Assembly (NCBI RefSeq): GCF_002217475.1
Contig: NZ_MUHH01000027.1
Location: forward strand, 8,843-68,087
DNA from: Flavobacterium tructae
GTDB lineage: Bacteria; Bacteroidota; Bacteroidia; Flavobacteriales; Flavobacteriaceae
Length of the DNA: 59,245 bases
Direction of reading: 5' to 3'
Shown: piece after piece, positions 1 through 8,661 of the stretch
Layout of the letters: the number at the start of each line of letters is the position of its first letter
Position numbering within the stretch: the stretch's first letter is position 1
Position numbers and translations under genes: made by a program
The notes under the pieces: model-generated
What the model saw: the letters and a program-made list of their open reading frames with translations, nothing else
Told to the model about the DNA's origin: nothing
Database searches by the model: none

Positions 1-45
1 TTTAATCTGTGGCAAAAAAAGACCTATTGCCAGAATATTAGTTTT

Positions 46-1248
46 ATGCTTAAACGGACTTTTATAAAAATCAATTTGATTGTTTTACTGTTGATTTTCA
101 GTACTAGAACAATGGCGCAAGCGACTGAAAATAACGTCTTGCCGGACAATTTAAAGTGGTCACAGAGAACAGCGCTTACAATTATAGATAAATACCCAAA
201 AGCCTGGCAGATTGACGGCGCTGAAAAGCCTAAATGGGATTATAAAATGGGATTTGTTTTGTTTGCTTTTGAAAAATTATATCAGAAAACAAATGATAAA
301 AAATATTTCAAATATATCAAAGAATATGCAGATGAACTGATTGATGCCAATGGAAAGATCGCTAAGTATGATAAGAACGAGTACAATATTGATTGTGCCA
401 ACCCGGGCAAACTGTTGTTCGGACTTTATGACGAAACTAAGGACAAACGGTATTTAGAAGTACTACAGGAGCTCCGGGATCAGTTAGACCATCAGCCCAG
501 AACAGCAAGTGGCGGATTCTGGCACAAGCAAATTTATCCCAATCAAATGTGGATTGATGGTTTGTACATGGCCGAGCCTTTTTACACCCAATACACGGTG
601 AAATTTGAAAATGGGAAAGCTTTGAACGATATTGCCAAACAATTTGAATTGGTGCACGATCATTTGACAGATAAAAATACAGGCTTGGTTTATCAGGCTT
701 GGGACGAGAGTAAAGAAATAGCTTGGGCAAATCTGCAAACGGGGACCTCGCCAACCATCTGGGGACGTGGTATAGGCTGGTACATGATGGCTTTGGTTGA
801 AACATTGGAATATTATCCAAAAACACACCCCAAGTACAAAGTGCTGAAGGATTACCTGAATCAAATCGCCAAAAGTGCCGTACAGCATAAAAGCACATCA
901 GGTTTATGGTATCAGATTGCTGATAAACCTGAAATGAATGGGAATTTTTTAGAAGCATCATCGTCAGCCATGATTATTTATGCTTTAGCAAAAGGAACAA
1001 ATAAAGGATATTTGAATCCAGTCTATAAAAAGACAGCGCAAAAGTCATTTGAATCCTACGTAAAAGAATTTGTGATTACAGACGATCAGGGGCATATTGT
1101 GATTTCAAAGGTATCTTCAAATGTAGGTTTAGGAGGAAAACCATTTCGTGACGGATCAAATGAATATTATATCAAAAGTAAGGCAAAGGACAATAGTTCA
1201 CCGGCTCTTGCGGCATTTTTGCTGAGCGCATTAGAATTAGATCAATAG
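46..1248 (+). CDS. GH105 unsaturated rhamnogalacturonyl/glucuronyl hydrolase, secreted
   Basis: A 400-residue protein of the YteR/RhiN-like GH105 family, which removes the 4,5-unsaturated uronic acid left at the non-reducing end of oligosaccharides by pectin or rhamnogalacturonan lyases. Residues 1-24 form a Sec signal peptide ending near M-A-Q-A, so it probably acts in the periplasm. The conserved GGFWHKQ...QMWIDGLYM block (about 156-175) holds Asp171, matching the catalytic Asp of YteR. Tandem duplicate of the next gene, 22 bp downstream. Only 45 bp of upstream sequence is available, so its promoter and any earlier operon genes are not visible. The family is clear; the exact oligosaccharide is not. 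Confidence 0.93.
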   Translation: MLKRTFIKINLIVLLLIFSTRTMAQATENNVLPDNLKWSQRTALTIIDKYPKAWQIDGAEKPKWDYKMGFVLFAFEKLYQKTNDKKYFKYIKEYADELIDANGKIAKYDKNEYNIDCANPGKLLFGLYDETKDKRYLEVLQELRDQLDHQPRTASGGFWHKQIYPNQMWIDGLYMAEPFYTQYTVKFENGKALNDIAKQFELVHDHLTDKNTGLVYQAWDESKEIAWANLQTGTSPTIWGRGIGWYMMALVETLEYYPKTHPKYKVLKDYLNQIAKSAVQHKSTSGLWYQIADKPEMNGNFLEASSSAMIIYALAKGTNKGYLNPVYKKTAQKSFESYVKEFVITDDQGHIVISKVSSNVGLGGKPFRDGSNEYYIKSKAKDNSSPALAAFLLSALELDQ

Positions 1249-1270
1249 TAGAATTTAAAATAAAGTATAA

Positions 1271-2491
1271 ATGAGAAATAAGAATACAAAAGGTTATTTT
1301 ACAGCAATGACATTGGTTTGTCTGATGGTCTTTGCGAGTTGTAAAGTGACTTCGCAGGAACCTTCAAACAAAGAAATTGTTATCGGAAAGGATTTAAAAT
1401 GGTCTGATAAAATGGCTTTGACTTTAATGAAACGTCATCCCGAAAGTTATAGGATCGATGATTCAAAAACAGCAAAATGGGATTATGTTCATGGATTGGT
1501 TTTACATGCAATTGAAGAACTAAACAAAAAAAATCCGGATCCGAGATACGCAGCCTATGTAAAAAGCTATGCAGATGTTCTTGTTCAAAACGACGGAACG
1601 ATTAAAACCTATGAACTGGACAAGTACAATATTGACTTAATTGTACCGGGACGCTTGTTGTTTGATATTTATGCTACTACCAAAGAAGAAAAGTATTTAA
1701 AAGCGCTTCAGCTACTGCGCAAGCAGTTGACAGAGCAGCCAAGAACAGCCAGTGGTGGATTTTGGCACAAGCAAATTTATCCGAATCAAATGTGGTTGGA
1801 CGGTTTGTACATGGGCGAACCATTTTACGCCCAATATACCGTTACCTTTGAGGGAGGAAAAAGTCTTGATGATGTTGCGAAACAATTTGAGTTAATTCAA
1901 TTGCATGCAACAGATCCAAAAACAGGTTTATTGTATCACGGTTGGGATGAGAGCAAACAAATGCCTTGGGCAAATAAGGATAACGGAACCTCTCCGAATT
2001 TTTGGTCAAGAGCTTTAGGCTGGTATGTAATGGCATTGGTTGATGTTTTGGATTATTTCCCTAAAAACCATCCGAAACAAAAAGAACTGGTAAAATACCT
2101 GCATACGGCTTCGGTTGCTTTAGCTAAATATCAGGACAAATCCGGTTTATGGTATCAGGTTACAGACAAAGGCGGGGCAGAAGGAAACTATCTTGAAGCT
2201 TCGGGATCGTCAATGTTTGCTTATGCTTTTGCAAAAGGAGCGAACAAGGGATATCTGCCTGCAAAATATAAAAGTTTGGCCAATAAAGCTTTTGACGGTT
2301 TAACCAAACAATTGATCAGGGTAGATGCTGATGGCGGAATCACACTTACGCAGGCCTGTCAGGTGGCAGGTTTGGGAGGGAATCCATATCGTGATGGATC
2401 GTATACCTATTATGTAAACGAAAAGAAAAAAGACAACGATCCTAAAGCAACCGGACCATTTATTCTAGCAGCTGTTGAATTAAACAGATAA
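1271..2491 (+). CDS. GH105 unsaturated uronyl hydrolase, lipoprotein paralog
   Basis: A 406-residue GH105 protein, paralogous to the preceding gene, with the same SGGFWHKQIYPNQMWLDGLYM core; the predicted catalytic Asp is residue 177. Unlike its neighbour it has a lipoprotein signal (FAS-Cys24), so it is probably membrane-anchored. The 22 bp gap suggests cotranscription. The central region is also highly similar to its neighbour at DNA level, pointing to tandem duplication. The different N-termini suggest division of labour by location, and possibly different preferences for unsaturated GalA-Rha versus GalA-GalA ends (inference). Confidence 0.93.
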   Translation: MRNKNTKGYFTAMTLVCLMVFASCKVTSQEPSNKEIVIGKDLKWSDKMALTLMKRHPESYRIDDSKTAKWDYVHGLVLHAIEELNKKNPDPRYAAYVKSYADVLVQNDGTIKTYELDKYNIDLIVPGRLLFDIYATTKEEKYLKALQLLRKQLTEQPRTASGGFWHKQIYPNQMWLDGLYMGEPFYAQYTVTFEGGKSLDDVAKQFELIQLHATDPKTGLLYHGWDESKQMPWANKDNGTSPNFWSRALGWYVMALVDVLDYFPKNHPKQKELVKYLHTASVALAKYQDKSGLWYQVTDKGGAEGNYLEASGSSMFAYAFAKGANKGYLPAKYKSLANKAFDGLTKQLIRVDADGGITLTQACQVAGLGGNPYRDGSYTYYVNEKKKDNDPKATGPFILAAVELNR

Positions 2492-2500
2492 TATAGAACT

Positions 2501-2531
2501 AACCCGACAGGTTTTTAAAACCTGTTGGTTT
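2501..2531. repeat. Intergenic palindrome between GH105 and PL10-CE8 genes
   Basis: An inverted repeat with core ACAGGTTTT/AAAACCTGT and outer arms AACC/GGTT, one-base bulge. It lies 10 bp after the GH105 stop codon. It could act as a 3' mRNA stabiliser or partial terminator, but no U-tract follows. Sequences of this kind occur in other intergenic regions here. Confidence 0.5.
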
Positions 2532-2564
2532 AATTGGATTAGAATAACAAAATAAAATTTTAAA

Positions 2565-4574
2565 ATGATTAAGTTAAAAAATATTCTGTTGCTTTTTGGT
2601 ATGGCTCTGAGTTTTGGTATTCAGGCACAGAACACCTATAAAAACTGGCCGGATATCATTCGAAAAAATGATGCAGCCTGGTTTAGTACCGATGAAGCCA
2701 AAAATATAGCAGAGAATGTACTGCTCTACCAAAGAGAGATAGGCGGGTGGCCCAAGAACATTCAGATGCAGAATGAATTAACGGCGGAGCAGAAAAAGGA
2801 TTTACTGAAGCTTAAAAAAACAACTGCAGAAACAACTACAGACAATGGAGCAACGTGTCAGGAGATGCTTTTCATGTCTAAAATGTACGCGCAGGTAAAA
2901 GACGACCGATACAAAGAATCGTTTTTAAACGGATTGAATTATTTGTTGGAAGCCCAATATAAAAATGGGGGATGGCCTCAGTTTTACCCTTTAAAAAAAG
3001 GCTATTACACGCACATCACGTACAATGATGATTCGATGGTGAATATCCTGAACATTATACGTCAGGTAAGCGAGGAAACCGATTATTTTAGTATAAAACC
3101 GTCTAAAGCAATTGTTGAAAAAGCGAAAGAATCTTTCCGTAAAGGAATAGATTGTATTTTAAAAACACAATACAAACAGAATGGTGCTTTAACGGCCTGG
3201 TGCGCACAACATGATGAGGTTACTTTAGCACCTGCAAATGCAAGAGCATTCGAACTGGCATCGTTAAGTGGTTCTGAATCCGCAAAAATTGTATTCCTTT
3301 TAATGTCGATCGAAAAACCTTCTCCAGAAATTATAACAGCAGTACAAAGCGCAAAGCTTTGGTTTGAAAAAACAAAAATCACCAACCTGGAAGAAAAGCG
3401 TGTTTTAAACGATGCCGGAAAAGTGATCGATAAAAAAATGATTGTAACGCAAAATGCGGCCCCGATCTGGGCGAGATTTATGGATCTTTCTACCAATGAA
3501 CCCTTCTTTTGTGATCGTGACGGAATCCGAAAAAAATCAATAGAGGAAATTGGTGCCGAAAGACGAAACGGCTATTCCTGGTATTCAGATTCAGCCAAAG
3601 AAGTACTTAAAAAATACACCGCCTGGGCTGTAAAAAACGGAGTAAAAATAACGTCTAAAGAATCTTCAGGTGCCCAAAAAAGTAACCGGATTACCGTTGC
3701 TTTAGACGGTTCGGGAGATTTTACAAAAATTCAGGATGCCATAAATGCGTGCCCTTCTTTTCCTTATGAAAAGGTAACTGTTTTTGTGAAAAACGGAACT
3801 TACAAGGAGAAAATCCGTATTCCGGAATGGAATAGTCAAGTGAACCTAATTGGTGAAAGCAAAGAAAATACCATCATTACTTTTGATGATAACTTCTCTA
3901 AAATTAATGTCGGAAGAAACAGCACTTTTCATACCTATACCCTTTTAGTGGAAGGCGATGATTTTTCGGCATCCAATTTAACGATCAAAAATGCTTCAGG
4001 TGATAACGGTCAGGCCATTGCACTGTCTGTTGTAGCAAACAGAGTTCAGATTTCAAACTGTTTAATTCTCGGAAATCAGGATACGCTCTATTTGTCCGGA
4101 AAAGAAGCCAAACACTACATTAAAGACAGTTACATCGAAGGAACAACCGATTTTATTTTCGGAAGCGCAACGGCTCTATTTGAGAATTGCGAGATTCACA
4201 GTATCAAAAACTCCTATATTACTGCTGCTTCAACACCTGAAGGAACCGCTTTTGGATTTGTTTTTAAAAATTGCAAACTCACAGCAGAGCCGGCAGCAAC
4301 AGCAGTTTATCTGGGCAGACCTTGGCGTATCTATGCCAAAACTGTTTATATGAACTGTGACATGGGAAAGCATATCAGACCGGAAGGCTGGGAAAATTGG
4401 TCAAAACCCGAAGCGGAAAAAACGGCTTTTTATGCCGAATACAATTGTAAAGGTGAAGGAGCTCAAAATGCAAAAAGAGTTTCATGGTCGCATCAGCTTG
4501 AGAAGAAAGATGCAGAAAAATATACGATAGACAACATTTTGAAAGATTCAATTCCTCAATGGTATTTGAGATAA
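2565..4574 (+). CDS. Pectate lyase (PL10) - pectin methylesterase (CE8) fusion
   Basis: A 669-residue two-domain pectinase. Residues 1-22 are a signal peptide (ending I-Q-A-Q). Residues about 30-350 are a PL10 pectate lyase, with GGWPKN, GGWPQFYP, YNDDSMV and the ARAFELASLSG stretch around Arg227, which carries a conserved arginine in the family. Residues about 374-665 are a CE8 pectinesterase beta-helix starting at DGSGDFTKIQDAI, with GNQDTLY (Asp506), TDFIFG (Asp529) and LGRPWR (Arg585) matching the catalytic acid, nucleophile and arginine. The enzyme would remove methyl esters from homogalacturonan and cleave it by beta-elimination in one polypeptide, giving unsaturated ends for the GH105 enzymes upstream. 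Confidence 0.93.
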   Translation: MIKLKNILLLFGMALSFGIQAQNTYKNWPDIIRKNDAAWFSTDEAKNIAENVLLYQREIGGWPKNIQMQNELTAEQKKDLLKLKKTTAETTTDNGATCQEMLFMSKMYAQVKDDRYKESFLNGLNYLLEAQYKNGGWPQFYPLKKGYYTHITYNDDSMVNILNIIRQVSEETDYFSIKPSKAIVEKAKESFRKGIDCILKTQYKQNGALTAWCAQHDEVTLAPANARAFELASLSGSESAKIVFLLMSIEKPSPEIITAVQSAKLWFEKTKITNLEEKRVLNDAGKVIDKKMIVTQNAAPIWARFMDLSTNEPFFCDRDGIRKKSIEEIGAERRNGYSWYSDSAKEVLKKYTAWAVKNGVKITSKESSGAQKSNRITVALDGSGDFTKIQDAINACPSFPYEKVTVFVKNGTYKEKIRIPEWNSQVNLIGESKENTIITFDDNFSKINVGRNSTFHTYTLLVEGDDFSASNLTIKNASGDNGQAIALSVVANRVQISNCLILGNQDTLYLSGKEAKHYIKDSYIEGTTDFIFGSATALFENCEIHSIKNSYITAASTPEGTAFGFVFKNCKLTAEPAATAVYLGRPWRIYAKTVYMNCDMGKHIRPEGWENWSKPEAEKTAFYAEYNCKGEGAQNAKRVSWSHQLEKKDAEKYTIDNILKDSIPQWYLR

Positions 4575-4748
4575 AAAAAATGGCATGCTGATGACACAGA
4601 TTATTTTTTCAAATGTAAAATGTTAGATGTGGTTAAAAAAGAAATCAGCGTAAATCGGTTAAACCTGTTTCAATCGGTGGGCGATAAATGACACAAGGAT
4701 GAGGTAGATTATACAGGTTTAACGGGTTAGTATAAAAAAAACAGCAAA

Positions 4749-4785
4749 AACCTTAGAATCTTAGCATCTCAGAACCTCAGAACCT
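4749..4785 (+). repeat. Intergenic repeat, left copy flanking GH28 gene
   Basis: An A/C-rich stretch made of repeated CTTAG, CTCAG and AACCT units immediately upstream of the GH28 start codon. A similar sequence in inverse orientation lies just after the gene at 6153-6192, so the gene sits between inverted copies. The rest of the 222 bp gap (4575-4796) contains other low-complexity pieces such as GACACAGATT and TTAAACCTGT. Confidence 0.6.
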
Positions 4786-4796
4786 AAAAAAAAATC

Positions 4797-6146
4797 ATGA
4801 ATTTTAAATACTTTATTTTTCTCTTCATCACATGGATTTCTGTGGCTCAGTATACCGAATTTCCGTCAGCAAAAATAGACTCAATTGTCAATAGAATTCA
4901 GCTTCCCGTAATTCCTTCGTATCAAATTAATATGGTAAAGTTGGGAGCAAAGGGGGATTCCATTACCAATAACAAACCTTTCTTTGATAAAGCAATGGCT
5001 TTGTGTAAAAAGAATAAGGGCGGAACAATCATTGTTCCAAAAGGAATTTATAAAATCAATGGTCCGATTCATTTTGTGAGTAATGTCAATCTTAAATTAG
5101 AAAAAGGGGCAAAAATTAAATTCAGCGATACTCCCACAGATTATTTACCAATGGTTTTAACGAGTTGGGAAGGAACGATGTTATACAATTACAGCCCGTT
5201 GATTTATGCTAATCAATGTTCGGATATAGCCATAACAGGAGAAGGAACGATAGACGGTAACGGAGGTAAAATCTGGAAAAGTTTTAAAGCAAAGGAAGGC
5301 GCTGGAAAAAACAGAAGCCGTGAAATGAACCATAATAGTGCACCTTTTGAGGACAGGAAATTTGGAGAAGGGTACTTTTTGCGTCCGCAGATGATTCAGT
5401 TTTTAAATTGTAAAAACATTTTGGTTGAAAATATTCATATTGAAAATTCTCCTTTTTGGTGTTTGCATTTATTAAAATCGCAAAGTATTACGGTGCGTGG
5501 TGTACATTACAAATCATTGAATCATAATAACGATGGAATCGATCCCGAGTATGCGAAAGATGTTTTAATTGAAAATGTAACCTTTGATAATGGCGATGAT
5601 AATGTAGCCATAAAAGCGGGACGAGATCATGAAGGAAGAGCTAATTCGGCTACACCAAGCGAGAATATTGTCATTAGAAATTGCAAGTTTAAAGGACTTC
5701 ATGGAGTAGTGATTGGGAGCGAAATGTCGGCGGGAGTTCAGAATGTATTCGTCGAAAACTGTGAAACAGCAGGCTATTTAAAACGAGGCATTTATTTGAA
5801 AACCAATGCTGACAGAGGCGGTTTCATCAGGAATGTTTTTGTGCGAAATATAAAACTCGATGAAGTCGAGGATTGTTTGTATATCACAGCCAATTATCAC
5901 GGAGAAGGAAGCGGTTTTCAATCTGAGATTTCAAATATTTCATTTTCGAATATTACCTGCAATAAGGCCACAGCATCCGGAATTGTAATTCAGGGGTTTC
6001 CGGATAAAAAAGTGCGTAACATCTCCTTTAATGCTATCAATATCAAGTGGGCAAAAAATGCGATTTCAAGCGAAAATGCGAAAGATGTATTGCTTAATGA
6101 AGTAGTTATTGGAGAGAAAGCAACAGTACCAACGGCAGCGAAATAG
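4797..6146 (+). CDS. GH28 polygalacturonase-family glycoside hydrolase
   Basis: A 449-residue right-handed beta-helix enzyme with an N-terminal signal peptide (cleavage near V-A-Q). The GH28 motifs are present: NNDGID (Asp246), NGDDNVAIKAG (Asp267/Asp268), GLHGVVIGSEMS (His302) in place of the usual GHG, and RGIYLKT (330-336) in place of RIK. It would hydrolyse alpha-1,4-galacturonosyl or rhamnogalacturonan linkages in pectin. The neighbouring PL10-CE8 and CE12 genes support a pectin role. Exo versus endo action and backbone cannot be decided from sequence. The gene lies between inverted repeat copies. Confidence 0.92.
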   Translation: MNFKYFIFLFITWISVAQYTEFPSAKIDSIVNRIQLPVIPSYQINMVKLGAKGDSITNNKPFFDKAMALCKKNKGGTIIVPKGIYKINGPIHFVSNVNLKLEKGAKIKFSDTPTDYLPMVLTSWEGTMLYNYSPLIYANQCSDIAITGEGTIDGNGGKIWKSFKAKEGAGKNRSREMNHNSAPFEDRKFGEGYFLRPQMIQFLNCKNILVENIHIENSPFWCLHLLKSQSITVRGVHYKSLNHNNDGIDPEYAKDVLIENVTFDNGDDNVAIKAGRDHEGRANSATPSENIVIRNCKFKGLHGVVIGSEMSAGVQNVFVENCETAGYLKRGIYLKTNADRGGFIRNVFVRNIKLDEVEDCLYITANYHGEGSGFQSEISNISFSNITCNKATASGIVIQGFPDKKVRNISFNAINIKWAKNAISSENAKDVLLNEVVIGEKATVPTAAK

Positions 6147-6152
6147 TTTTTT

Positions 6153-6192
6153 TAGAGGTTCTGAGGGGCTAAGGTTCTGAGTTGCTAAGATT
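6153..6192 (-). repeat. Intergenic repeat, right (inverted) copy flanking GH28 gene
   Basis: Starting six bases after the GH28 stop codon is a stretch with AGGTTCTGAG and CTAAG units, the approximate reverse complement of the 4749-4785 element. A T-run follows, so it may also help end transcription. Confidence 0.6.
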
Positions 6193-6219
6193 TTTTTTAA
6201 AGAGTTAAATGTTAATCAA

Positions 6220-6966
6220 ATGACTAAATATTATCTGCTAATTATCGGTTTGTTTTCAATGGCATGCTTTGCTCAAAAAACAACACTTTATACTATAGGC
6301 GACTCGACAATGGCTAATATAAAAGATCCCGAACGCAATCCGGAACACGGATGGGCACAGGTTTTACAGCCTTTCTTTACCGAAAATATTGTGGTGGAGA
6401 ATAAAGCCGTAAACGGTCGCAGTACTAAAAGTTTTATCAATGAAAAACGATGGGATTCGATTTATAAAAAACTCAAAAAAGGAGATTACGTTTTCATAGA
6501 GTTTGGCCATAACGACGAAAAAATCGAAGATTCAACCCGTTATACAAATCCCCATACAGGTTATCGGTATAACCTGATTAAGTTTGTAAAAGAGAGTAGA
6601 GAAAAAGGAGCAACACCTGTATTATTGACTTCTATCGCAAGACGTAATTTTAACGAAAAAGGAGTTTTAATACCCACACACGGTGATTATCCTTTAATAA
6701 CCAGACTGGTAGCGCAAGAATTTAAAGTTCCTTTTATTGATCTTGAATATTTTACAGAAATATTAGAACAAAGCTACGGACCCGAAAAATCGAAACTGTT
6801 GCATTTGCATTTTAAAGTCGGTGAAAACGCCTATTACGATAAAGATAAAAATGATGATACCCATTTGTCATTAAAAGGAGCCACAGAAATTGCCAAAATT
6901 GTAATCAATCAAATTAAAGCTGCAATAGATCCCGCCCTGGCTGCATTAAAAAAAGGAATTCAATAA
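6220..6966 (+). CDS. CE12 rhamnogalacturonan acetylesterase, SGNH/GDSL family
   Basis: A 248-residue secreted SGNH hydrolase with a signal peptide ending near C-F-A-Q. The blocks are in order: TIGDST (Ser29), VNGRSTKSF (Gly66), FGHND (Asn98) and DDTHLSLKG (Asp213, His215). This pattern and length fit CE12 enzymes that remove acetyl groups from rhamnogalacturonan. It closes the plus-strand pectin cluster. De-acetylation would expose the backbone to the GH28 and lyase enzymes. No clear terminator follows. Confidence 0.9.
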   Translation: MTKYYLLIIGLFSMACFAQKTTLYTIGDSTMANIKDPERNPEHGWAQVLQPFFTENIVVENKAVNGRSTKSFINEKRWDSIYKKLKKGDYVFIEFGHNDEKIEDSTRYTNPHTGYRYNLIKFVKESREKGATPVLLTSIARRNFNEKGVLIPTHGDYPLITRLVAQEFKVPFIDLEYFTEILEQSYGPEKSKLLHLHFKVGENAYYDKDKNDDTHLSLKGATEIAKIVINQIKAAIDPALAALKKGIQ

Positions 6967-7170
6967 AAGACTTAGGCAAAAAAGATACTCATAGACAAAT
7001 TAATTTCATATTTGTCTTATTATGATAGTTTTATGGCTTATTGTGGTGCTTGAAAAAAAATGTTACAATTAAATTTGCTGCATACTTTATTACTTCTTCA
7101 CTATTTTTTAAGAAGAGAAGAGGAAGGATAAAATGTATTATTTATTAATTAGTAACACTGGTAACAGCAT

Positions 7171-7704
7171 ATGGGCACCTCTACTTTTTCATTGGAGTTT
7201 GATTTGAATATTGCAGAGATACGTAATTTGCATAAGATGTACTTCAAAGATCTGTACAAAAAAAGAGTAATGTTTTTTTTAGCAGTCACTTTAGTGGTCT
7301 TTGTTTATTCAGATTGGAATGGTAATAATGATTTTTTTCAATGGATTATAAAAGACTTGTTTTTAGTGATCCTTTTTTTACTTTTTCATTATCCAATAGT
7401 AAATACAATTTGCAAAGTAACTTTTCGATTGCTCAGAAAATTATTAAAATTTGATCGTTTTTCACGTCAGTATAAATTTAGTTTTACGAATTCATTTATA
7501 GAGGTTCATTCCCCTTTGGGCGGATTTACTCATAGATGGTACCAGATAGAGAAGGCAATCCTCACGAAGGACTATTTTCTGTTATATATTAAAGATAAGA
7601 ATGGTTACATTATTTCAATTTCAAACAAAGAGAATTGCAGCAAAAAAATAGAAAAATTAATTGCATTTATTGACGCTAATGTCACCCATGTAGAAAGAAT
7701 TTGA
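7171..7704 (+). CDS. YcxB-like membrane protein
   Basis: A 177-residue protein with two hydrophobic segments (about 34-46 and 58-80), then a soluble C-terminal part with FSFTNSFIEVHSPLGG and the W-Y-Q-I-E-K block typical of the YcxB-like C-terminal domain. No enzymatic motif is visible and the function of the family is unknown. It lies about 200 bp after the pectin cluster with no evident functional link. Confidence 0.6.
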   Translation: MGTSTFSLEFDLNIAEIRNLHKMYFKDLYKKRVMFFLAVTLVVFVYSDWNGNNDFFQWIIKDLFLVILFLLFHYPIVNTICKVTFRLLRKLLKFDRFSRQYKFSFTNSFIEVHSPLGGFTHRWYQIEKAILTKDYFLLYIKDKNGYIISISNKENCSKKIEKLIAFIDANVTHVERI

Positions 7705-8096
7705 TTGACCTGTACAGCAGTTTTTTTAACAAAAGTAAAAGCTGAAATAAGGGAGTAAACCATTTTTCATATTTGGAGTCCGGCATGACAAATACTTTCA
7801 TTTTTGAAGCTTTTTGAGTCGAATCAGGTGCATATTTGACTGATTTTCGTCAAAAAAAGCAGAATTACAATTGCTAAAAAGAGTAAAAAGTGAGCTTTTT
7901 GATGTGTTTTGAAGCTGGAAAATGAAATTTTATTGAAAATACTTCGGAATGCCTTACAGGGCAGGAGTTATCAGGGTTGGAAAATAAAATATTGACTATT
8001 AGTTTGTTGTGAAAAATGAAATGCAAAAAACTAAAAAAGTAAATTTATCGTTAAGTCAGAGACCTAAAAATGAGGATAAATTTAACAGCAAATGTG
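7705..8096. other. Intergenic region without recognised gene
   Basis: AT-rich sequence between the YcxB-like gene and the histone-like gene promoter. I see no convincing ORF, RNA gene or strong terminator. A short hairpin-capable stretch (TGACTGATTTTCGTCA) lies near 7838. Confidence 0.5.
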
Positions 8097-8126
8097 TTGT
8101 AACTCCCATTCAAACTTCTATTTTTG
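8097..8126 (+). promoter_or_regulatory. Bacteroidota-type promoter of histone-like gene
   Basis: TTG at 8097-8099 and TATTTTTG at 8119-8126, 19 bp apart, match the Bacteroidota -33/-7 consensus (TTG, TAnnTTTG). Transcription should start near 8130, about 20 nt before the ATG at 8151, which supports that start over the upstream in-frame ATG at 8124 inside the -7 region. Confidence 0.7.
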
Positions 8127-8150
8127 CGACTTAATTTAATAATTATAAGC

Positions 8151-8327
8151 ATGAACGATCTATTAGTAAAAATCAACGCCGAAATTGAAACATTTAAAGC
8201 AGAGGCTGAATCATTAACTGAAAAAGGTGTTAAAGCTGCTGGACCAAGAGCGCGTAAATCTACTTTAGAAATTGAAAAACTTTTAAAAGAGTTTAGAAAA
8301 GTTTCTATCGAAGAATCTAAAAAATAA
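8151..8327 (+). CDS. Histone H1-like (Hc1-type) DNA-binding protein
   Basis: A 58-residue lysine-rich, helix-forming protein starting MNDLLVKINAEIETFK and ending in FRKVSIEESKK. It matches the short histone H1/Hc1-like proteins conserved in flavobacteria, which are presumed nucleoid-associated. The reading frame is open from 8124, but that would place the ATG in the promoter, so I use 8151. It stands alone between its own promoter and terminator, as expected for a highly expressed small protein. Confidence 0.75.
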   Translation: MNDLLVKINAEIETFKAEAESLTEKGVKAAGPRARKSTLEIEKLLKEFRKVSIEESKK

Positions 8328-8349
8328 TATTTTTTTTCGAAAGAAAAAG

Positions 8350-8383
8350 ACCTCGCTTAATGAACTTTAAGCGAGGTTTTTTT
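8350..8383 (+). terminator. Intrinsic terminator after histone-like gene
   Basis: A perfect 11 bp stem, ACCTCGCTTAA/TTAAGCGAGGT, with a 6-nt loop followed by seven Ts, 22 bp after the stop codon. Confidence 0.92.
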
Positions 8384-8661
8384 ATGGGAAAATTTTAGAA
8401 AGATTTTTTATTATAAAGTTGTTCAGGATTAACAAAAAATGGAAGACTGATAAAGTTTTTTAACAACAGTGTCAACTTTCAAATCTTCCTGATTCTTATT
8501 TTAAATCAGCCAACAGTTTTTAGTATTGCCCCGATCAAAGTTTAATTTTATAGTTGTATTTTAGACACATCGGTAAAAAGAGTTAGATAATCTTCTTTTT
8601 TGGAAGAAAATCAACATTACCGTGTGTTAAACAGACTTGCTAATATAAAATTGTTTTTAGA

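Noticed and set aside
437..961. Long minus-strand open frames inside the first GH105 gene
   Set aside because: Overlap a well-supported enzyme, have no family features, and are shadows of its codon usage.
7705..8096. Possible small RNA in the gap before the histone-like gene
   Set aside because: No promoter with a paired terminator was found.
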